This document shows positions 1-9,598 of a DNA stretch of 64,000 nt, piece after piece (the stretch's first letter is position 1; each line of letters begins with the position of its first letter). A model generated the notes under the pieces. That model was not told the origin of the DNA, did no database searches, and was given only the letters and a program-made list of their open reading frames with translations. Source of the stretch: an uncultured Alphaproteobacteria bacterium (GTDB lineage Bacteria > Pseudomonadota > Alphaproteobacteria > Paracaedibacterales > CAIULA01); NCBI GenBank assembly GCA_903899945.1, contig CAIULA010000008.1, positions 62,001 through 126,000 on the forward strand, in the 5' to 3' direction. The position numbers were made by a program, and so were the translations under genes.

Positions 1-126
1 ACCGTTAATTTTCAAAGTAGGTGCTTGCGCTTGACTTTGACCTTCAGCCTCTGCATTGCCTGAGTAAACTAACGCACAGGCAGTCAAAAGAGACAACAAT
101 TTTAACGGATGTGGGCCATGCTTCAT
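1..126 (-). CDS. N-terminus of an exported protein, cut by the window start
   Basis: The first 42 codons are visible. They begin MKHGPHPLKLLSLLTACALV, a short basic start followed by a hydrophobic core, then a probable signal peptidase site near SGNAEAEG. The start is well placed behind a GGAG ribosome-binding site. The mature part begins QAPTLKING, a start often seen in outer-membrane porins of this type of bacterium, but too little is visible to assign a family. The gene is transcribed leftwards out of the window and separated from gatB by a terminator. Confidence 0.6.
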   Translation of the reverse strand, partial: MKHGPHPLKLLSLLTACALVYSGNAEAEGQSQAQAPTLKING

Positions 127-214
127 TTTTATTCTCCAAATTTATTCTTTTTAGTTTGAGCACACACTGCATTAGATAAGGGAATGAAGCAAGGGGATGT
201 CCAAAATTAAGAAA

Positions 215-249
215 GGAAAAAAAAGAGCGCTGTGACGCTTATGTCACAG
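215..249 (-). terminator. Rho-independent terminator overlapping the gatB stop codon
   Basis: Read on the minus strand, CTGTGAC and GTCACAG form a perfect 7-bp stem around a six-base loop. A run of eight T follows about five bases later. The TGA stop of gatB lies inside the 5' arm of the stem, so the end of the gat operon and its terminator share sequence. Confidence 0.8.
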
Positions 250-1734
250 TTTTCTTTTAAGAATTTCATTAACCAAAGTTGGGTTTGCTTTACCTTGCAA
301 CGCTTTCATTATTAACCCTACAAAAAAACCAAATAATTGTGGTTTTCCAGAGCGATATTCTGCTACTTTCTCTGCTTGCTCATCTAATATCTTTTCAACC
401 ACTTGTTCGATTATAGATGGGTCTGAAATCTGTTGTAAACCAAGTTCTTTGACAAGATCTTGAGGTGATTTTCCTGTTTCCCACATATTTGAAAAGACAT
501 CTTTTGCAATTTTACCGGAAATTGTTCCATCAATAATTAAATCAATAAGCCCGGCTAAATTCTGTTCTTTAAATGGTAGGGATTTTATATCAACATTCTG
601 GCGATTCATCGCTCCAAAAACTTCTCCAATTAGCCAGTTCGCAATTAATTTAGCGGCCTGAAGGGTGTCTTTTGAGCGAGAAGATTGAACAACACTTTCA
701 TAGTAGAACGCAATTTCTTGTTCTGCGACCAGAACACTTGCATCATAGTTAGTAAGGCCGTATTCTTCCATGAAGCGCGCTTTCTTAACATCGGGAAGCT
801 CGGGCATGCTTTGCCTTATTTTTTCAATTCTTTCTTTTGAGACAATCAATGGACGTAAATCTGGGTCCGGGAAATAACGATAATCATGCGCATCTTCTTT
901 GCTACGCATCGAACGAGTTTCACATTTATTGTGATCAAAAAGACGGGTTTCTTGAATAATTTCCCCTCCATCTTCTAAAATCTCGAGCTGACGAGCGATT
1001 TCATAATCGAGAGCTTGTCCTAGAAAACGTACAGAGTTTACGTTTTTAATTTCTGCGCGCGTGCCCAGAGGTTCCCCCGGACGACGCAAAGAAATATTTG
1101 CATCTGCCCTAAGGCTTCCCTGCTCCATATTGCCATCGCAACTGCCAAGATAACGTAAAATGGAGCGAAGCTTTTTCACGTAAGCCATAGCTTCAGAAGG
1201 GGAACGCATATCGGGTTCGGAAACAATTTCCATTAAAGCAATGCCGGCACGATTCAAATCTATATAAGAAAAACTTGGATGAAGATCATGTATGCTTTTC
1301 CCCGCATCCTGTTCTAAGTGAATACGGGTAATAGCAATGCGTTTGGTTTTGCCTTCTTCAAGATCGATATCCAAATATCCGCCACTAACAATAGGATGAG
1401 TAAATTGAGAAATCTGATAACCTGTAGGTAGATCAGCATAGAAATAATTTTTTCGATCAAAAATAGATGTGTGATTTATGGTTGCATTCAGACCAATCCC
1501 TGTTTTAATCGCTTGATCAACGCAAATGCTATTAATGACAGGTAACATTCCTGGCATACCGGCATCTAAAAAACTAACCTGAGTATTTGGATCTGCTCCA
1601 AAATCAGTAGAGCTGCCACTAAAGAGTTTTGCGTTGGATACAACTTGGGCGTGAACTTCAAGCCCAATAACAACTTCCCATAAACCCGTGCGACCTTTTA
1701 TTAAATTATTCGTTTCTGACATGGTGTGACTCAT
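244..1734 (-). CDS. gatB: Aspartyl/glutamyl-tRNA(Asn/Gln) amidotransferase subunit B
   Basis: GatB activates the carboxyl group of mischarged Glu-tRNA(Gln) or Asp-tRNA(Asn) by phosphorylation and passes it to ammonia delivered from GatA. The 496-residue protein has the usual family length. It shows the N-terminal [12 protein letters not shown] motif, the central [17 protein letters not shown] stretch and the C-terminal tRNA-binding YqeY-like domain ending near [12 protein letters not shown]. The start overlaps the gatA stop as ATGA, so translation of the two is coupled. An alternative start is the second Met four codons in. It is the last gene of gatC-gatA-gatB. Confidence 0.97.
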   Translation of the reverse strand: MSHTMSETNNLIKGRTGLWEVVIGLEVHAQVVSNAKLFSGSSTDFGADPNTQVSFLDAGMPGMLPVINSICVDQAIKTGIGLNATINHTSIFDRKNYFYADLPTGYQISQFTHPIVSGGYLDIDLEEGKTKRIAITRIHLEQDAGKSIHDLHPSFSYIDLNRAGIALMEIVSEPDMRSPSEAMAYVKKLRSILRYLGSCDGNMEQGSLRADANISLRRPGEPLGTRAEIKNVNSVRFLGQALDYEIARQLEILEDGGEIIQETRLFDHNKCETRSMRSKEDAHDYRYFPDPDLRPLIVSKERIEKIRQSMPELPDVKKARFMEEYGLTNYDASVLVAEQEIAFYYESVVQSSRSKDTLQAAKLIANWLIGEVFGAMNRQNVDIKSLPFKEQNLAGLIDLIIDGTISGKIAKDVFSNMWETGKSPQDLVKELGLQQISDPSIIEQVVEKILDEQAEKVAEYRSGKPQLFGFFVGLIMKALQGKANPTLVNEILKRKL

Positions 1735-3200
1735 AAGGATTTGATTTGTGTTGCAAAGTCGGCGGCTTCTTCTATCACGGCTGCGACATTAAACAAAAGT
1801 TGTTCTGATAAATGAGGCCCAATAAGCTGTAAACCAAGAGGCAATCCTTCTCGGTTTAGACTTGAAGGAATTGAAATAGCAGGTAACCCTGCTAAGTTAA
1901 CTGTAACTGTAAAAATATCATTCAAGTACATCGTTATTGGATCTGATGGCTTTTCATCAATTGCAAAGGCTGCAGATGGCGTTGTCGGCGTTAAAATCAC
2001 ATCGACTTCTTTAAATGTATTTTCGAAATCTTGAGTGATTAATTTTCTTACCTTTTGCGCTTTGAGGTAATAGGCATCGTAATATCCTGCCGAAAGGACA
2101 TAGGTTCCGATCATAATACGTCTGCGAACCTCTTCACCGAAACCTTCACGTCTTGTATTTTCATAAAGCTCATCTAATGTTTTGCCATCAACTCTGACTC
2201 CATACCTGACTCCATCATAACGGGCAAGGTTAGATGATGCTTCGGCAGGTGCTAGAATATAATAAGTTGGCAAGGCATAAGGCGTAGTTTTAAGGCTTAT
2301 GTGATGAATCGTAGCGCCGGCTTCTTTTAGCCAATCGATACCTTGTTGTAAAAGAACTTGTGTTTCGTCATCCAGATTTTCCATGTATTCTTTGGCGATT
2401 CCAACTCTTAATCCCTTAGTAGTGGGTCCCAAGTTGGTTAAATAATCTGGAATATCCGTTCTTAAAGACGTTGCATCTTTTTCGTCATAGCTTGCCATGT
2501 TCTGTAACATTAAGGCAGCATCCCTTACGGTGTGGGTTAAAGGTCCAGCCTGATCTAATGACGAGGCAAAGGCAACCATCCCATAACGGGAACAAAGACC
2601 ATAAGTGGGTTTTATTCCGACCAATCCTGTGAATGCTGCCGGTTGTCTGATAGAACCACCTGTGTCAGAAGCCGTGGCGGCCAAGGCAAGTCGAGCTGCA
2701 ACGGCTGCCGCTGACCCGCCTGACGATCCTCCGGGAACCATCTGTTTATTCGGATTGTTTTTTCTTTTCCATGGGCTAATAACGGGACCAAAAGCACTTG
2801 TTAAATTTGCTGAACCCATTGCAAATTCATCCATATTCGTTTTACCAAGAAAGACAGCGCCGGCGTCTAGAAGATTTTGAGAAACGGTTGATTCGTACTT
2901 TGGTACAAAATTACTTAAAATTTTGGAACCCGCCGTGGTGCGAATATTTTTTGTGCAAAATAAATCTTTTATTCCGAGCGGTAAACCTTCCATAGGGCGG
3001 GTTTGGTTTGATGCAATACGTTTATCTGCATCTTTTGCTTGAGCCAGAGCAATTTCAGGTGCCTCCGTAATGTAAACATTTAAATCCCTATGCTTTTCCA
3101 TGCGGTCTATAAAGCTTTGGGTCAGTTCAACGGCGCTGCATTTTTTTGTTAAAAGAGCTTCGCGAGCTTCTGTTAAAGTTAATTTTGTTAGGTCTGTCAT
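1731..3200 (-). CDS. gatA: Aspartyl/glutamyl-tRNA(Asn/Gln) amidotransferase subunit A
   Basis: GatA is the amidase subunit that releases ammonia from glutamine for the transamidation of Glu-tRNA(Gln). The amidase-signature Ser-cisSer-Lys triad is visible as K78 (LGIKDLF), S159 (PGGSSGGSA) and S183 ([10 protein letters not shown]). At 489 residues it has the usual length. It lies between gatC, four bases upstream, and gatB, with which it overlaps by four bases. The presence of gatCAB implies that charged Gln-tRNA and/or Asn-tRNA is made by the indirect route in this organism. Confidence 0.98.
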   Translation of the reverse strand: MTDLTKLTLTEAREALLTKKCSAVELTQSFIDRMEKHRDLNVYITEAPEIALAQAKDADKRIASNQTRPMEGLPLGIKDLFCTKNIRTTAGSKILSNFVPKYESTVSQNLLDAGAVFLGKTNMDEFAMGSANLTSAFGPVISPWKRKNNPNKQMVPGGSSGGSAAAVAARLALAATASDTGGSIRQPAAFTGLVGIKPTYGLCSRYGMVAFASSLDQAGPLTHTVRDAALMLQNMASYDEKDATSLRTDIPDYLTNLGPTTKGLRVGIAKEYMENLDDETQVLLQQGIDWLKEAGATIHHISLKTTPYALPTYYILAPAEASSNLARYDGVRYGVRVDGKTLDELYENTRREGFGEEVRRRIMIGTYVLSAGYYDAYYLKAQKVRKLITQDFENTFKEVDVILTPTTPSAAFAIDEKPSDPITMYLNDIFTVTVNLAGLPAISIPSSLNREGLPLGLQLIGPHLSEQLLFNVAAVIEEAADFATQIKSL

Positions 3201-3204
3201 GTGA

Positions 3205-3492
3205 TTACTCTACAACTTTGGGTACGGAAAACAGGTTGTGTTGAGAGGAGGGTGCATTTGCCAAAATGTCTTCAACAATTCCTCCTGTTGTTACAATATC
3301 TGCACGCTCAAACATAACAGAGCTATCTTCACTGCACTGTATATCAATGTTGCTTGTATCAACAGCTGTTAACTGATCAATCCAACTCATAATGGAATTT
3401 AATTGCCCAACAATATGCTCATATTCCTGTTCTTCAACTTTAATACGAGAAAGACTTGCAATTTTTTTAACGTCTTCATTTTTTAAGGACAT
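3205..3492 (-). CDS. gatC: Aspartyl/glutamyl-tRNA(Asn/Gln) amidotransferase subunit C
   Basis: GatC is a small subunit that wraps around GatA and GatB and stabilises the complex. The 95-residue protein has the family pattern: an N-terminal helix ([14 protein letters not shown]), a second helix with [12 protein letters not shown], and a C-terminal part containing the conserved RAD and the final VPKVVE. It is the first gene of the gatCAB operon and lies eight bases downstream of xth. Confidence 0.95.
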   Translation of the reverse strand: MSLKNEDVKKIASLSRIKVEEQEYEHIVGQLNSIMSWIDQLTAVDTSNIDIQCSEDSSVMFERADIVTTGGIVEDILANAPSSQHNLFSVPKVVE

Positions 3493-3499
3493 AAAAACC

Positions 3500-4270
3500 T
3501 CATATTTTTAATTGGCACCATACTGGCGCATGATCGGATGCTTTGTCTAGTCCTCTTGGAAGGATATCGACTTGGCAATCCATAACAATGTCACTCGCTT
3601 CAGGCGAGAGAAGGAAATGATCGATGCGCAAACCTTGATTGTTTGTAAAAGCTCCAGCTCTGTAATCCCACCAAGTAAAAGGCCCTACGCCTTGATGATA
3701 TAATCTTAAAGCATCTTGGTAGCCTAGATTTAAAAGTCCTCTAAATGCGTTGCGTTCTTTTGTGGAGCATAGGATTTCTTCTTCCCATTCCTTTGGATCA
3801 TAAACGTCATTATCTGTTGGGGCAATATTGAAATCTCCACCAATAATGCAAATTTCTTCATAAGCCAAAAGCGCTTCAAGATGACTGCGTAAATGATCTA
3901 AAAACTTGAGTTTGTAAGTATATTTGTCTGAGCCAACCTCTTGGCCATTGGGAACGTAAACAGAGGCAACTCTGACAGGTCCAATAACAGCTTCAATGTA
4001 TCTGGCTTGATCATCGTTTGTAAAAGAAGGTAGTCCGCAAGTGATATCTTCAATGGGTGATTTGGATAAGATGCCGACTCCATTAAATGTTTTTTGCCCG
4101 AGAAGGGCGACGTTATAACCAAGATCTTCAATTTCTTGCAGAGGAAAAGCCTCATTAACGCATTTAAGTTCTTGTAACAGCACAATATCAGGCTGATGAG
4201 AAGCCAACCAAGATGTTACAATTGGCAGACGTGCTCGAATTGAATTCACATTCCATGTAACAATCTTCAT
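3500..4270 (-). CDS. xth: Exodeoxyribonuclease III (AP endonuclease)
   Basis: This DNA-repair enzyme cleaves at abasic sites and removes 3' blocking groups. The 256-residue protein begins MKIVTWNVNSIRARLP. It shows the family motifs LLQELK (metal-binding Glu), GGDFNIAP and the C-terminal SDHAPVW with the catalytic Asp-His. The frame stays open for 19 codons further upstream, but that would overlap the ErpA-type gene, and family members start at MKIVTWN, so the inner ATG at 4270 was chosen. It lies just upstream of gatC on the same strand. Confidence 0.95.
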   Translation of the reverse strand: MKIVTWNVNSIRARLPIVTSWLASHQPDIVLLQELKCVNEAFPLQEIEDLGYNVALLGQKTFNGVGILSKSPIEDITCGLPSFTNDDQARYIEAVIGPVRVASVYVPNGQEVGSDKYTYKLKFLDHLRSHLEALLAYEEICIIGGDFNIAPTDNDVYDPKEWEEEILCSTKERNAFRGLLNLGYQDALRLYHQGVGPFTWWDYRAGAFTNNQGLRIDHFLLSPEASDIVMDCQVDILPRGLDKASDHAPVWCQLKI

Positions 4271-4283
4271 TAATGCTATTTCC

Positions 4284-4613
4284 TTATATCGAGAAAGAGT
4301 TTCCGCAGCCACAAGAAGAAGCTGCATTAGGGTTTTTTATAACAAACGCAGAAGAACCTAATTCTTCGACGAAATCAATTTCACTTCCTTGAAGAAGGGC
4401 TAAAGAGACTTCATCGATAACGACATAAATTCCATTTTTTTCAAACAGATGATCGTCTGTATTCATTGCGCTGTCTAAAGTAAAGTTATATTGAAAGCCT
4501 GAACATCCTCCACCAAAAACACTAATGCGAAGGCGCAAAGCTTCATCTGAGTTCTCTTGTTCTAGTAAATAGGCAATTCTGCTTGCCGCTGTATTTGAAA
4601 TTTGGATATTCAT
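4284..4613 (-). CDS. erpA: A-type iron-sulfur cluster insertion protein (ErpA/IscA family)
   Basis: A-type carriers hand preformed Fe-S clusters to target apoproteins. The 109-residue protein has the three ligand cysteines of the family: C37 in VFGGGCSGFQY and C101 and C103 in SSCGCGNSF at the C-terminus. The chosen ATG follows an AGAAG motif. An upstream in-frame extension of 23 codons is rich in Lys and Cys and unlike the family. The name ErpA rather than IscA is the best guess from the VFGGGCSGFQY pattern and the lack of neighbouring isc genes. It is divergent from ssb. Confidence 0.85.
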   Translation of the reverse strand: MNIQISNTAASRIAYLLEQENSDEALRLRISVFGGGCSGFQYNFTLDSAMNTDDHLFEKNGIYVVIDEVSLALLQGSEIDFVEELGSSAFVIKNPNAASSCGCGNSFSI

Positions 4614-4704
4614 TTCTTCTCTTTTTTTGGCTTCCTGTTTTTTAAAACATGCTATAAATATGCAAGATACAACATAATACAATAATTTTACAGGGGTTTA
4701 GATT

Positions 4705-5175
4705 ATGGCGGGATCAGTTAACAAGGTTATTTTGGTGGGAAATCTTGGTCGAGATCCAGAGGTTCGTTTTATGCCAGACGGTTTAAAAGTTGTGAATGTT
4801 TCGGTGGCGACAAGCGAAACATGGAAAGATAAGAATACCGGGGAGCGTAAAGATAAAACAGAATGGCATAGAGTTGTCATCATGAATGAACGTCTTGCGG
4901 ATGTTGCCGAGAAATATTTGAAAAAAGGCTCAAAAATCTATGTAGAAGGGCAATTACAAACCCGAAAATGGACTGACCAGAATGGGCAAGAACGTTATAG
5001 TACTGAGGTTTTGCTATCTCGGTTTCGCGGGGAATTGACTTTGCTTGACTCTAAAGGTACAGGAAGCGGGGGAGACGATTATGAAAGTGCGTCTTACGGA
5101 AGTTCAGAATCTTCTGTTGGCCATAAAACTCAATCGACATCATATCAAGAATTGGACGATGATGTCCCGTTCTAA
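4705..5175 (+). CDS. ssb: Single-stranded DNA-binding protein
   Basis: SSB coats single-stranded DNA during replication and repair and recruits partners through its acidic tail. The 156-residue protein has an N-terminal OB fold from [16 protein letters not shown] to about residue 110. A flexible Ser/Gly-rich linker and the typical tip DDDVPF follow. It is transcribed divergently from the Fe-S carrier gene, so the roughly 90 bases between them should hold both promoters. Confidence 0.98.
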   Translation: MAGSVNKVILVGNLGRDPEVRFMPDGLKVVNVSVATSETWKDKNTGERKDKTEWHRVVIMNERLADVAEKYLKKGSKIYVEGQLQTRKWTDQNGQERYSTEVLLSRFRGELTLLDSKGTGSGGDDYESASYGSSESSVGHKTQSTSYQELDDDVPF

Positions 5176-5205
5176 AAAAATGGAGACAGCTGTTTTGAGC
5201 AGATA

Positions 5206-5247
5206 GGTTACGTTCGCGGTGATAAAAAACATCACTGCGAGCGAACC
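5206..5247. terminator. Imperfect hairpin between convergent ssb and tssE
   Basis: GGTTACGTTCGCGGTGAT pairs imperfectly with ATCACTGCGAGCGAACC across the loop AAAAAAC. It lies between the ends of two convergent genes, where a shared terminator is expected. No strong T run follows directly, so its role as terminator is inferred from position and symmetry. Confidence 0.5.
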
Positions 5248-5293
5248 AAGAGATACTTCAGTTTTAATGGGATTCCATTTTTAAAAAAAGACT

Positions 5294-5794
5294 TTACCGT
5301 GCATTTCCACATTCAATCGCAAGAGGAAATCTGACTTCTTCGCGAATTTTGTTGAAATAAACATTGCCTCTGATCAGAATATTCAAGGCTTGCTTGGATG
5401 GCGTAAAACCGTCTATTGTGACTTCGACTTCAGTTATTCTCGGCTCAAATGCGCTAATTGCACGTTCGCAAAGTTTTGAAATTTTTACCCATTGATTAGG
5501 GCTGGTTGCATCAAAAGTATTAGAATCGGTCAATCCGTACAGAGATGGAATGCCATAATTCAAAGGATCGTCTTTTAATTCTTCATAGTCTTCAAATTTT
5601 GCTGTCAGTCGAGTGTTGAGTACTTTTGAAATTTCACTAATAATTGAATCAATGACTTCATTAAAGGAAAGGTGGTTTTTTGATACATCTTCAAAGGCCT
5701 CGTCCGGGTCATCATCAATCAGCAAATTAAATAACAGCTGCTTTGATCCAAGAGTATTTTTTGGTTCATTATAAACGGATTGAATTGCGCGCAT
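5294..5794 (-). CDS. tssE: T6SS baseplate subunit TssE, first copy
   Basis: TssE resembles phage T4 gp25 and joins the baseplate to the first ring of the contractile sheath. The 166-residue protein shows the gp25 signatures VLNTR near residue 70, YGIPSLYGL, and ISAFEPRI followed by a strand-rich end. It is the last gene of the small unit tssB1-tssC1-hcp-like-tssE1. A second, divergent tssE lies at 21.2-21.7 kb. A weak CCCC/GGGG hairpin lies in the gap between the Hcp-like gene and this one. Confidence 0.85.
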   Translation of the reverse strand: MRAIQSVYNEPKNTLGSKQLLFNLLIDDDPDEAFEDVSKNHLSFNEVIDSIISEISKVLNTRLTAKFEDYEELKDDPLNYGIPSLYGLTDSNTFDATSPNQWVKISKLCERAISAFEPRITEVEVTIDGFTPSKQALNILIRGNVYFNKIREEVRFPLAIECGNAR

Positions 5795-5960
5795 GGATAT
5801 CTCCTTTATTAGTTAAATTTTAGTTACCAATTTATTAAAAATTTATTAATTGAATGGAAAGGAGATTTGCATTAAGGAGTTGAGGATTTTTGCAATTACA
5901 AAAATCCCCATCTAAAGAGAAAAAAGAAGGACAAAAGAGTGCCCCAAAGGGGAAAATTAA

Positions 5961-6521
5961 CTACTCAGCTGTGTTCTTTGAGTAATCGACTTTGCTAACC
6001 ATTTGACCTTTGTTTGTGCCATCATTATCAAAAACATATACAGTGTTTGTTTTTGAAGAGACAATTAAATTCAAAACAATTCTGTCCAATTGTTGTTGAA
6101 ATGTTTGAATTCGGCAGTCTGTGTATGCAATTGTTTGCAGTTTAACTTTTGTGCTCTTAATGTTTCCTAAGCGAACAATTTCAATGTTTGCAAGTGGAAT
6201 TCCAAGATTCATTTTGCTTTCAAGCTGCGCCCCATGGCCACCGTTTGGCAGTAATAGGGTAAGGTCTGTATGTTTTAAGGTCGCAGAAGTAAAAAGCTGA
6301 TTGCTAGCGTCACCTGTTGTTAAGCGACTGGATTCTCCATACCAACCAAATAATTCACAGTGATCGTTAAATCCATCTACGTTTGATGTAAGAAGATCAT
6401 CTATCAAGATCATCCATTCAGGCGATTTTACGCCCTTATCATCAGGAGTTTGTGTATCGGTTGTTGCAAGTTTTAATCTGCTTTTACCGGGTATTTCAGT
6501 AATCGTATAATTTTGTGGCAT
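5961..6521 (-). CDS. Divergent Hcp-like protein encoded in the first T6SS unit
   Basis: The 186-residue protein is encoded between tssC1 and tssE1, the usual place for an Hcp tube gene. Its middle and C-terminal parts have an Hcp-like alternation of strands: a LTLLLPNGGHGAQLESK segment, then NIEIVRLG, KVKLQTIAYTDC and RIVLNLIVSS. It is longer than the 157-residue Hcp at 26.4 kb and not obviously alike in sequence. The assignment rests on context and fold-like pattern. It could instead be another small tube or tip protein specific to this system. Confidence 0.5.
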   Translation of the reverse strand: MPQNYTITEIPGKSRLKLATTDTQTPDDKGVKSPEWMILIDDLLTSNVDGFNDHCELFGWYGESSRLTTGDASNQLFTSATLKHTDLTLLLPNGGHGAQLESKMNLGIPLANIEIVRLGNIKSTKVKLQTIAYTDCRIQTFQQQLDRIVLNLIVSSKTNTVYVFDNDGTNKGQMVSKVDYSKNTAE

Positions 6522-6594
6522 CTTTTGTCTCCTTTTTATGATTGGCAGACTTTAGACTTCTGAAATCTGCCAATTTTCCTTAAGTATTCGTTTC

Positions 6595-8052
6595 TTATTT
6601 TGCAGGTGGTGGTAATGTTGCAACCAAACGGATAGATGCAGTCAACTCTTCCATTTGGAAGTGAGGACGCAGGTACACAACTGCTCTATAAGCTCCTGGT
6701 TTACCTGGTACATCGAACACATCGATACGAGCTTCGCGTAAAGGATAACGCGCCTTTACATTTTGTGGAGCATCGTCGTTCAGTAAAATGTAGTTAGCGA
6801 TCCAAGTGTTTAAGTAAAGTTCAACATTCGCTTTTGTTAAGAAGCTGCCGACTTTATCACGCATGATAACCTTGATGTAGTGAGCGAATCGTGAAGCCGC
6901 CAAGACATAAGGCAAACGGGCTGACAAGGTTGAGTTCGCATTGGCATCGTCTAAGTTATAGACTCTTGCTTTTTGAGTTGTTTGTCCGCCAAAGAAAGCC
7001 GCAAAATCAGTTCCTTTGCAATGACACAGACCAATAAAACCTAAATCGCTAAGTTCTTTTTCACGGCGATCAGTAATTGCTGTTTCTGTCGGGCATTTCA
7101 AGGCAATGTCACCATCTGTTGTCTTGAAGGTGTATGCTGGAAGTCCTTCAACAATACCACCACCTTCAACACCTCTAATAGCTGCTGTCCAGCCAAAATT
7201 AGTGAAAGCATTGGTAATACGTTGCCCAAGAATGTAAGCGGCGTTACCCCAACAGAAGTGATTGCTGTTTGTTCCAACAACATTTTCTTCAAAGTTTAGG
7301 CCTTCAACAGGACATGTGTTAGCCCCATAAGGAAGACGCATCAAAACCCGAGGAAGCACAAGAGCTACGTATCTTGAATCTTCGCTATTGCGGAAGCTAT
7401 TCCATTTGACAAGTTCTAAGCTTTCAAAAACTTTTGAAAGGTCGCGAGGAACTCCTAAGTGTTCAAAGCTATCTAAGTCAAAGAGTTTTGGATCAGCAGC
7501 TGAGATGAATGGCGTGTGAGCAGCTGCAGCGACGTTTGATATTTTTTCAAGTAGTTCTAAGTCTTGTGGATGGCGTGTGAACTGATAATCTCCAATCAAG
7601 CATGAATAAGGATGTCCACCAAAAGTGCCATATTCTTCTTCATAGACTTTCTTGAAAAGTTGGCTTTGGTCAAACTCAACAGCTTTTTCAAGATCACGTA
7701 ATAGCTCTGCTTTGCTTATATTCAGTAAACGTAGCTTTAAATGTGCTGACGTATTTGTATTTTGCACTAGGTAATTTAAACCTCTCCAAGAGCCTTCAAG
7801 TTTTTGGAAAGCGGGGTGATGCATAAATTCATTTAATTGTGCGCCAATAAGCTCATCGATTTGTTGAATTCGTTGATTCAAAAAGGCTGCAGCATCTTTA
7901 CTGATGGTATTACCTTGTTGAACAAGTTGGTTTACAAACTCTTGCACAAGATCACGTGCAAAAGGTTTTTGACTTTCATCACGAACCAATTTTCCTTCAA
8001 GGAATAAAGTTTCGAGAGTGAGAGGAACTGCTGCTTGAGTTTCGTCTGCCAT
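6595..8052 (-). CDS. tssC: T6SS contractile sheath large subunit TssC (VipB), first copy
   Basis: TssC and TssB assemble the contractile sheath that drives the Hcp tube. The 485-residue protein has the family motifs FQKLEGSWRGLNYLV near residue 80, FDQSQLFKKVYEEEYG, GGHPYSCLIGDYQF, RLPYG, WTAAIRGVEGGG and FAHYIKVIMRDKVGSF. It follows tssB1 closely. Its product is clearly related to TssC2 at 23.1-24.6 kb but differs along its whole length, so this is an old duplication rather than a recent one. Confidence 0.95.
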   Translation of the reverse strand: MADETQAAVPLTLETLFLEGKLVRDESQKPFARDLVQEFVNQLVQQGNTISKDAAAFLNQRIQQIDELIGAQLNEFMHHPAFQKLEGSWRGLNYLVQNTNTSAHLKLRLLNISKAELLRDLEKAVEFDQSQLFKKVYEEEYGTFGGHPYSCLIGDYQFTRHPQDLELLEKISNVAAAAHTPFISAADPKLFDLDSFEHLGVPRDLSKVFESLELVKWNSFRNSEDSRYVALVLPRVLMRLPYGANTCPVEGLNFEENVVGTNSNHFCWGNAAYILGQRITNAFTNFGWTAAIRGVEGGGIVEGLPAYTFKTTDGDIALKCPTETAITDRREKELSDLGFIGLCHCKGTDFAAFFGGQTTQKARVYNLDDANANSTLSARLPYVLAASRFAHYIKVIMRDKVGSFLTKANVELYLNTWIANYILLNDDAPQNVKARYPLREARIDVFDVPGKPGAYRAVVYLRPHFQMEELTASIRLVATLPPPAK

Positions 8053-8096
8053 TATCTTTCTCCTTTAAATGTTCTCTGCTATTACTTTTTAGCTGT

Positions 8097-8648
8097 CTAT
8101 GCGCTTGGAGCTTCAGCAGGGGCTTCAGAGGTGCCCAATTCTTTAGGGGCTTCAGGGATGCCCAATTCTTTTTGAAGAGCGTCACGCTTTTCAGTGTTTG
8201 TAATAACTTCTTGAAGAAGATGATCAAGGGCATCATTTCCATCAAGCTTTGTCAGAAGATCCTTTAGTAAGGAACGTGCTTCGTACAACTTAGCGAGAGC
8301 CGGGATTTGTTTAACAACGTTGAGCGGTTCAAAATCTTCCATGTTATTAAAAAAAAGTTCTGCGCTTAATTGTGATTCATCATTTGTAAGTTTGTTATCA
8401 ACCCTTAGAGCCAACCGTGGTTTAATTGAGGACATAATTTCGTTAATGTTATCGTTGTCGATTTCAACGAATTTACGATCTTTTATTTTTGGAAGCTCTT
8501 CTGCTGGCATGCCTGATAAATCAGCCATAACACCCATAACAAAAGGCAGTTCTTTCATTTCAACAGCATCACCAATTTCCACATCATATGTGATTTGAAC
8601 GCGAGGGGGGCGGACTCGGTCTAGTTTGTGTTGTGTGCTTTCTGACAT
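8097..8648 (-). CDS. tssB: T6SS contractile sheath small subunit TssB (VipA), first copy
   Basis: TssB pairs with TssC in the sheath. The 183-residue protein begins MSESTQHKLDRVRPPRVQIT and has the typical ELPFVMGVMADLSG motif and the RKFVEIDNDNINEIM stretch. The ATG at 8648 follows a perfect GGAGG, which decides against an upstream in-frame extension. The C-terminus carries a short near-repeat (LGIPEAPKE, LGTSEAPAE) rich in Pro and Ala that TssB2 lacks; in DNA this is a repeated GCCCAATTCTTT element. It heads the small T6SS unit. Confidence 0.95.
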   Translation of the reverse strand: MSESTQHKLDRVRPPRVQITYDVEIGDAVEMKELPFVMGVMADLSGMPAEELPKIKDRKFVEIDNDNINEIMSSIKPRLALRVDNKLTNDESQLSAELFFNNMEDFEPLNVVKQIPALAKLYEARSLLKDLLTKLDGNDALDHLLQEVITNTEKRDALQKELGIPEAPKELGTSEAPAEAPSA

Positions 8649-8793
8649 AATTACCTCCGTAAAATCGATTTGCTGTTTTCTATTTCCAAATTTGAAAAAA
8701 ACCAGCACAATCTTGTTGCCTTACTTACACAATAAGGGAGGTATTATTAAAATTAAGTTAATTTTTATTTATTTTTTTGTTGTAATTAAAATT

Positions 8794-9567
8794 ATGTACA
8801 TAAAATCATCAGATTCACCTCAATCCTATTATCGGTATAAGATTTGGATAGAATATGACGGTAGTTTTTTTCATGGTTGGCAAAGACAGAAAGGCTTAAG
8901 TACCGTCCAGGCCTCTATCGAAGATGTTTTAGAACTTGTTATGGGACAAAAGACTTTGGTTGAAGGAGCAGGGCGCACGGACACAGGTGTGCATGCAACA
9001 GGTCAGATTGGTCATTTTGATTTAAATAAGCATTACCCCGCTTTTCGTTTAAAAGATGCTTTGAATGCTCATCTTAGGGATAAAGGGATTGTTATTTTAA
9101 AAATTAAAGAATGCGACGTTAACTTCCATGCTCGTTTTTCAGCGACGTCACGCACTTATCATTACCATATTATAAATAGGCGGACTCCCCTAGCGCTTGA
9201 TCGTTTTCGAGCTTGGCATGTCATTCCAAAACTTGATATTGAAGTTATGAAAAAGGCAGCCAGTCATCTGGTTGGTAGTCATGATTTTAGTTCTTTTAGA
9301 TCAGCTGATTGCCAAAGTAATAGTGCTTTAAAAACGTTGACACAATTTGGTATAAAACAAGAAGAAGAGAGAATCATTGCAACCATAAAGGCTCGTTCTT
9401 TTCTTCATAATCAAGTTCGAATTATGATGGGAACTTTGAAAAAAATTGGTGAAGGGAAATGGACGCCTGTGGATCTTTTAAGGATTCTAGAGTCCAAAGA
9501 TCGAACCTTAGCAGGTCCAACTGCCCCACCACATGGTTTGTATTTAGTCGATGTCGGTTATGAATAA
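8794..9567 (+). CDS. truA: tRNA pseudouridine(38-40) synthase TruA
   Basis: TruA isomerises uridines 38-40 of the tRNA anticodon arm. The 257-residue protein has the nucleophilic Asp63 in GAGRTDTGVHA, the N-terminal IEYDGSFFHGWQRQ motif, DFSSFRSADCQS and the late FLHNQVRIMMGTL. The ATG at 8794 gives the usual family length. The frame is open further upstream, but that part is hydrophobic, AT-rich and overlaps tssB1. No strong ribosome-binding site is visible. It is divergent from tssB1. Confidence 0.93.
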   Translation: MYIKSSDSPQSYYRYKIWIEYDGSFFHGWQRQKGLSTVQASIEDVLELVMGQKTLVEGAGRTDTGVHATGQIGHFDLNKHYPAFRLKDALNAHLRDKGIVILKIKECDVNFHARFSATSRTYHYHIINRRTPLALDRFRAWHVIPKLDIEVMKKAASHLVGSHDFSSFRSADCQSNSALKTLTQFGIKQEEERIIATIKARSFLHNQVRIMMGTLKKIGEGKWTPVDLLRILESKDRTLAGPTAPPHGLYLVDVGYE

Positions 9568-9598
9568 AGGTCGTATAAAAATATAGAGGGTATAAATA

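Noticed and set aside
2605-2995. Plus-strand frames inside gatA
   Set aside because: They are antisense shadows of a strongly conserved gene and have no ribosome-binding sites.
8626-8793. N-terminal extension of TruA
   Set aside because: The extension overlaps tssB1 and its promoter region, is AT-rich and hydrophobic, and family members start near MYIKSSDS.
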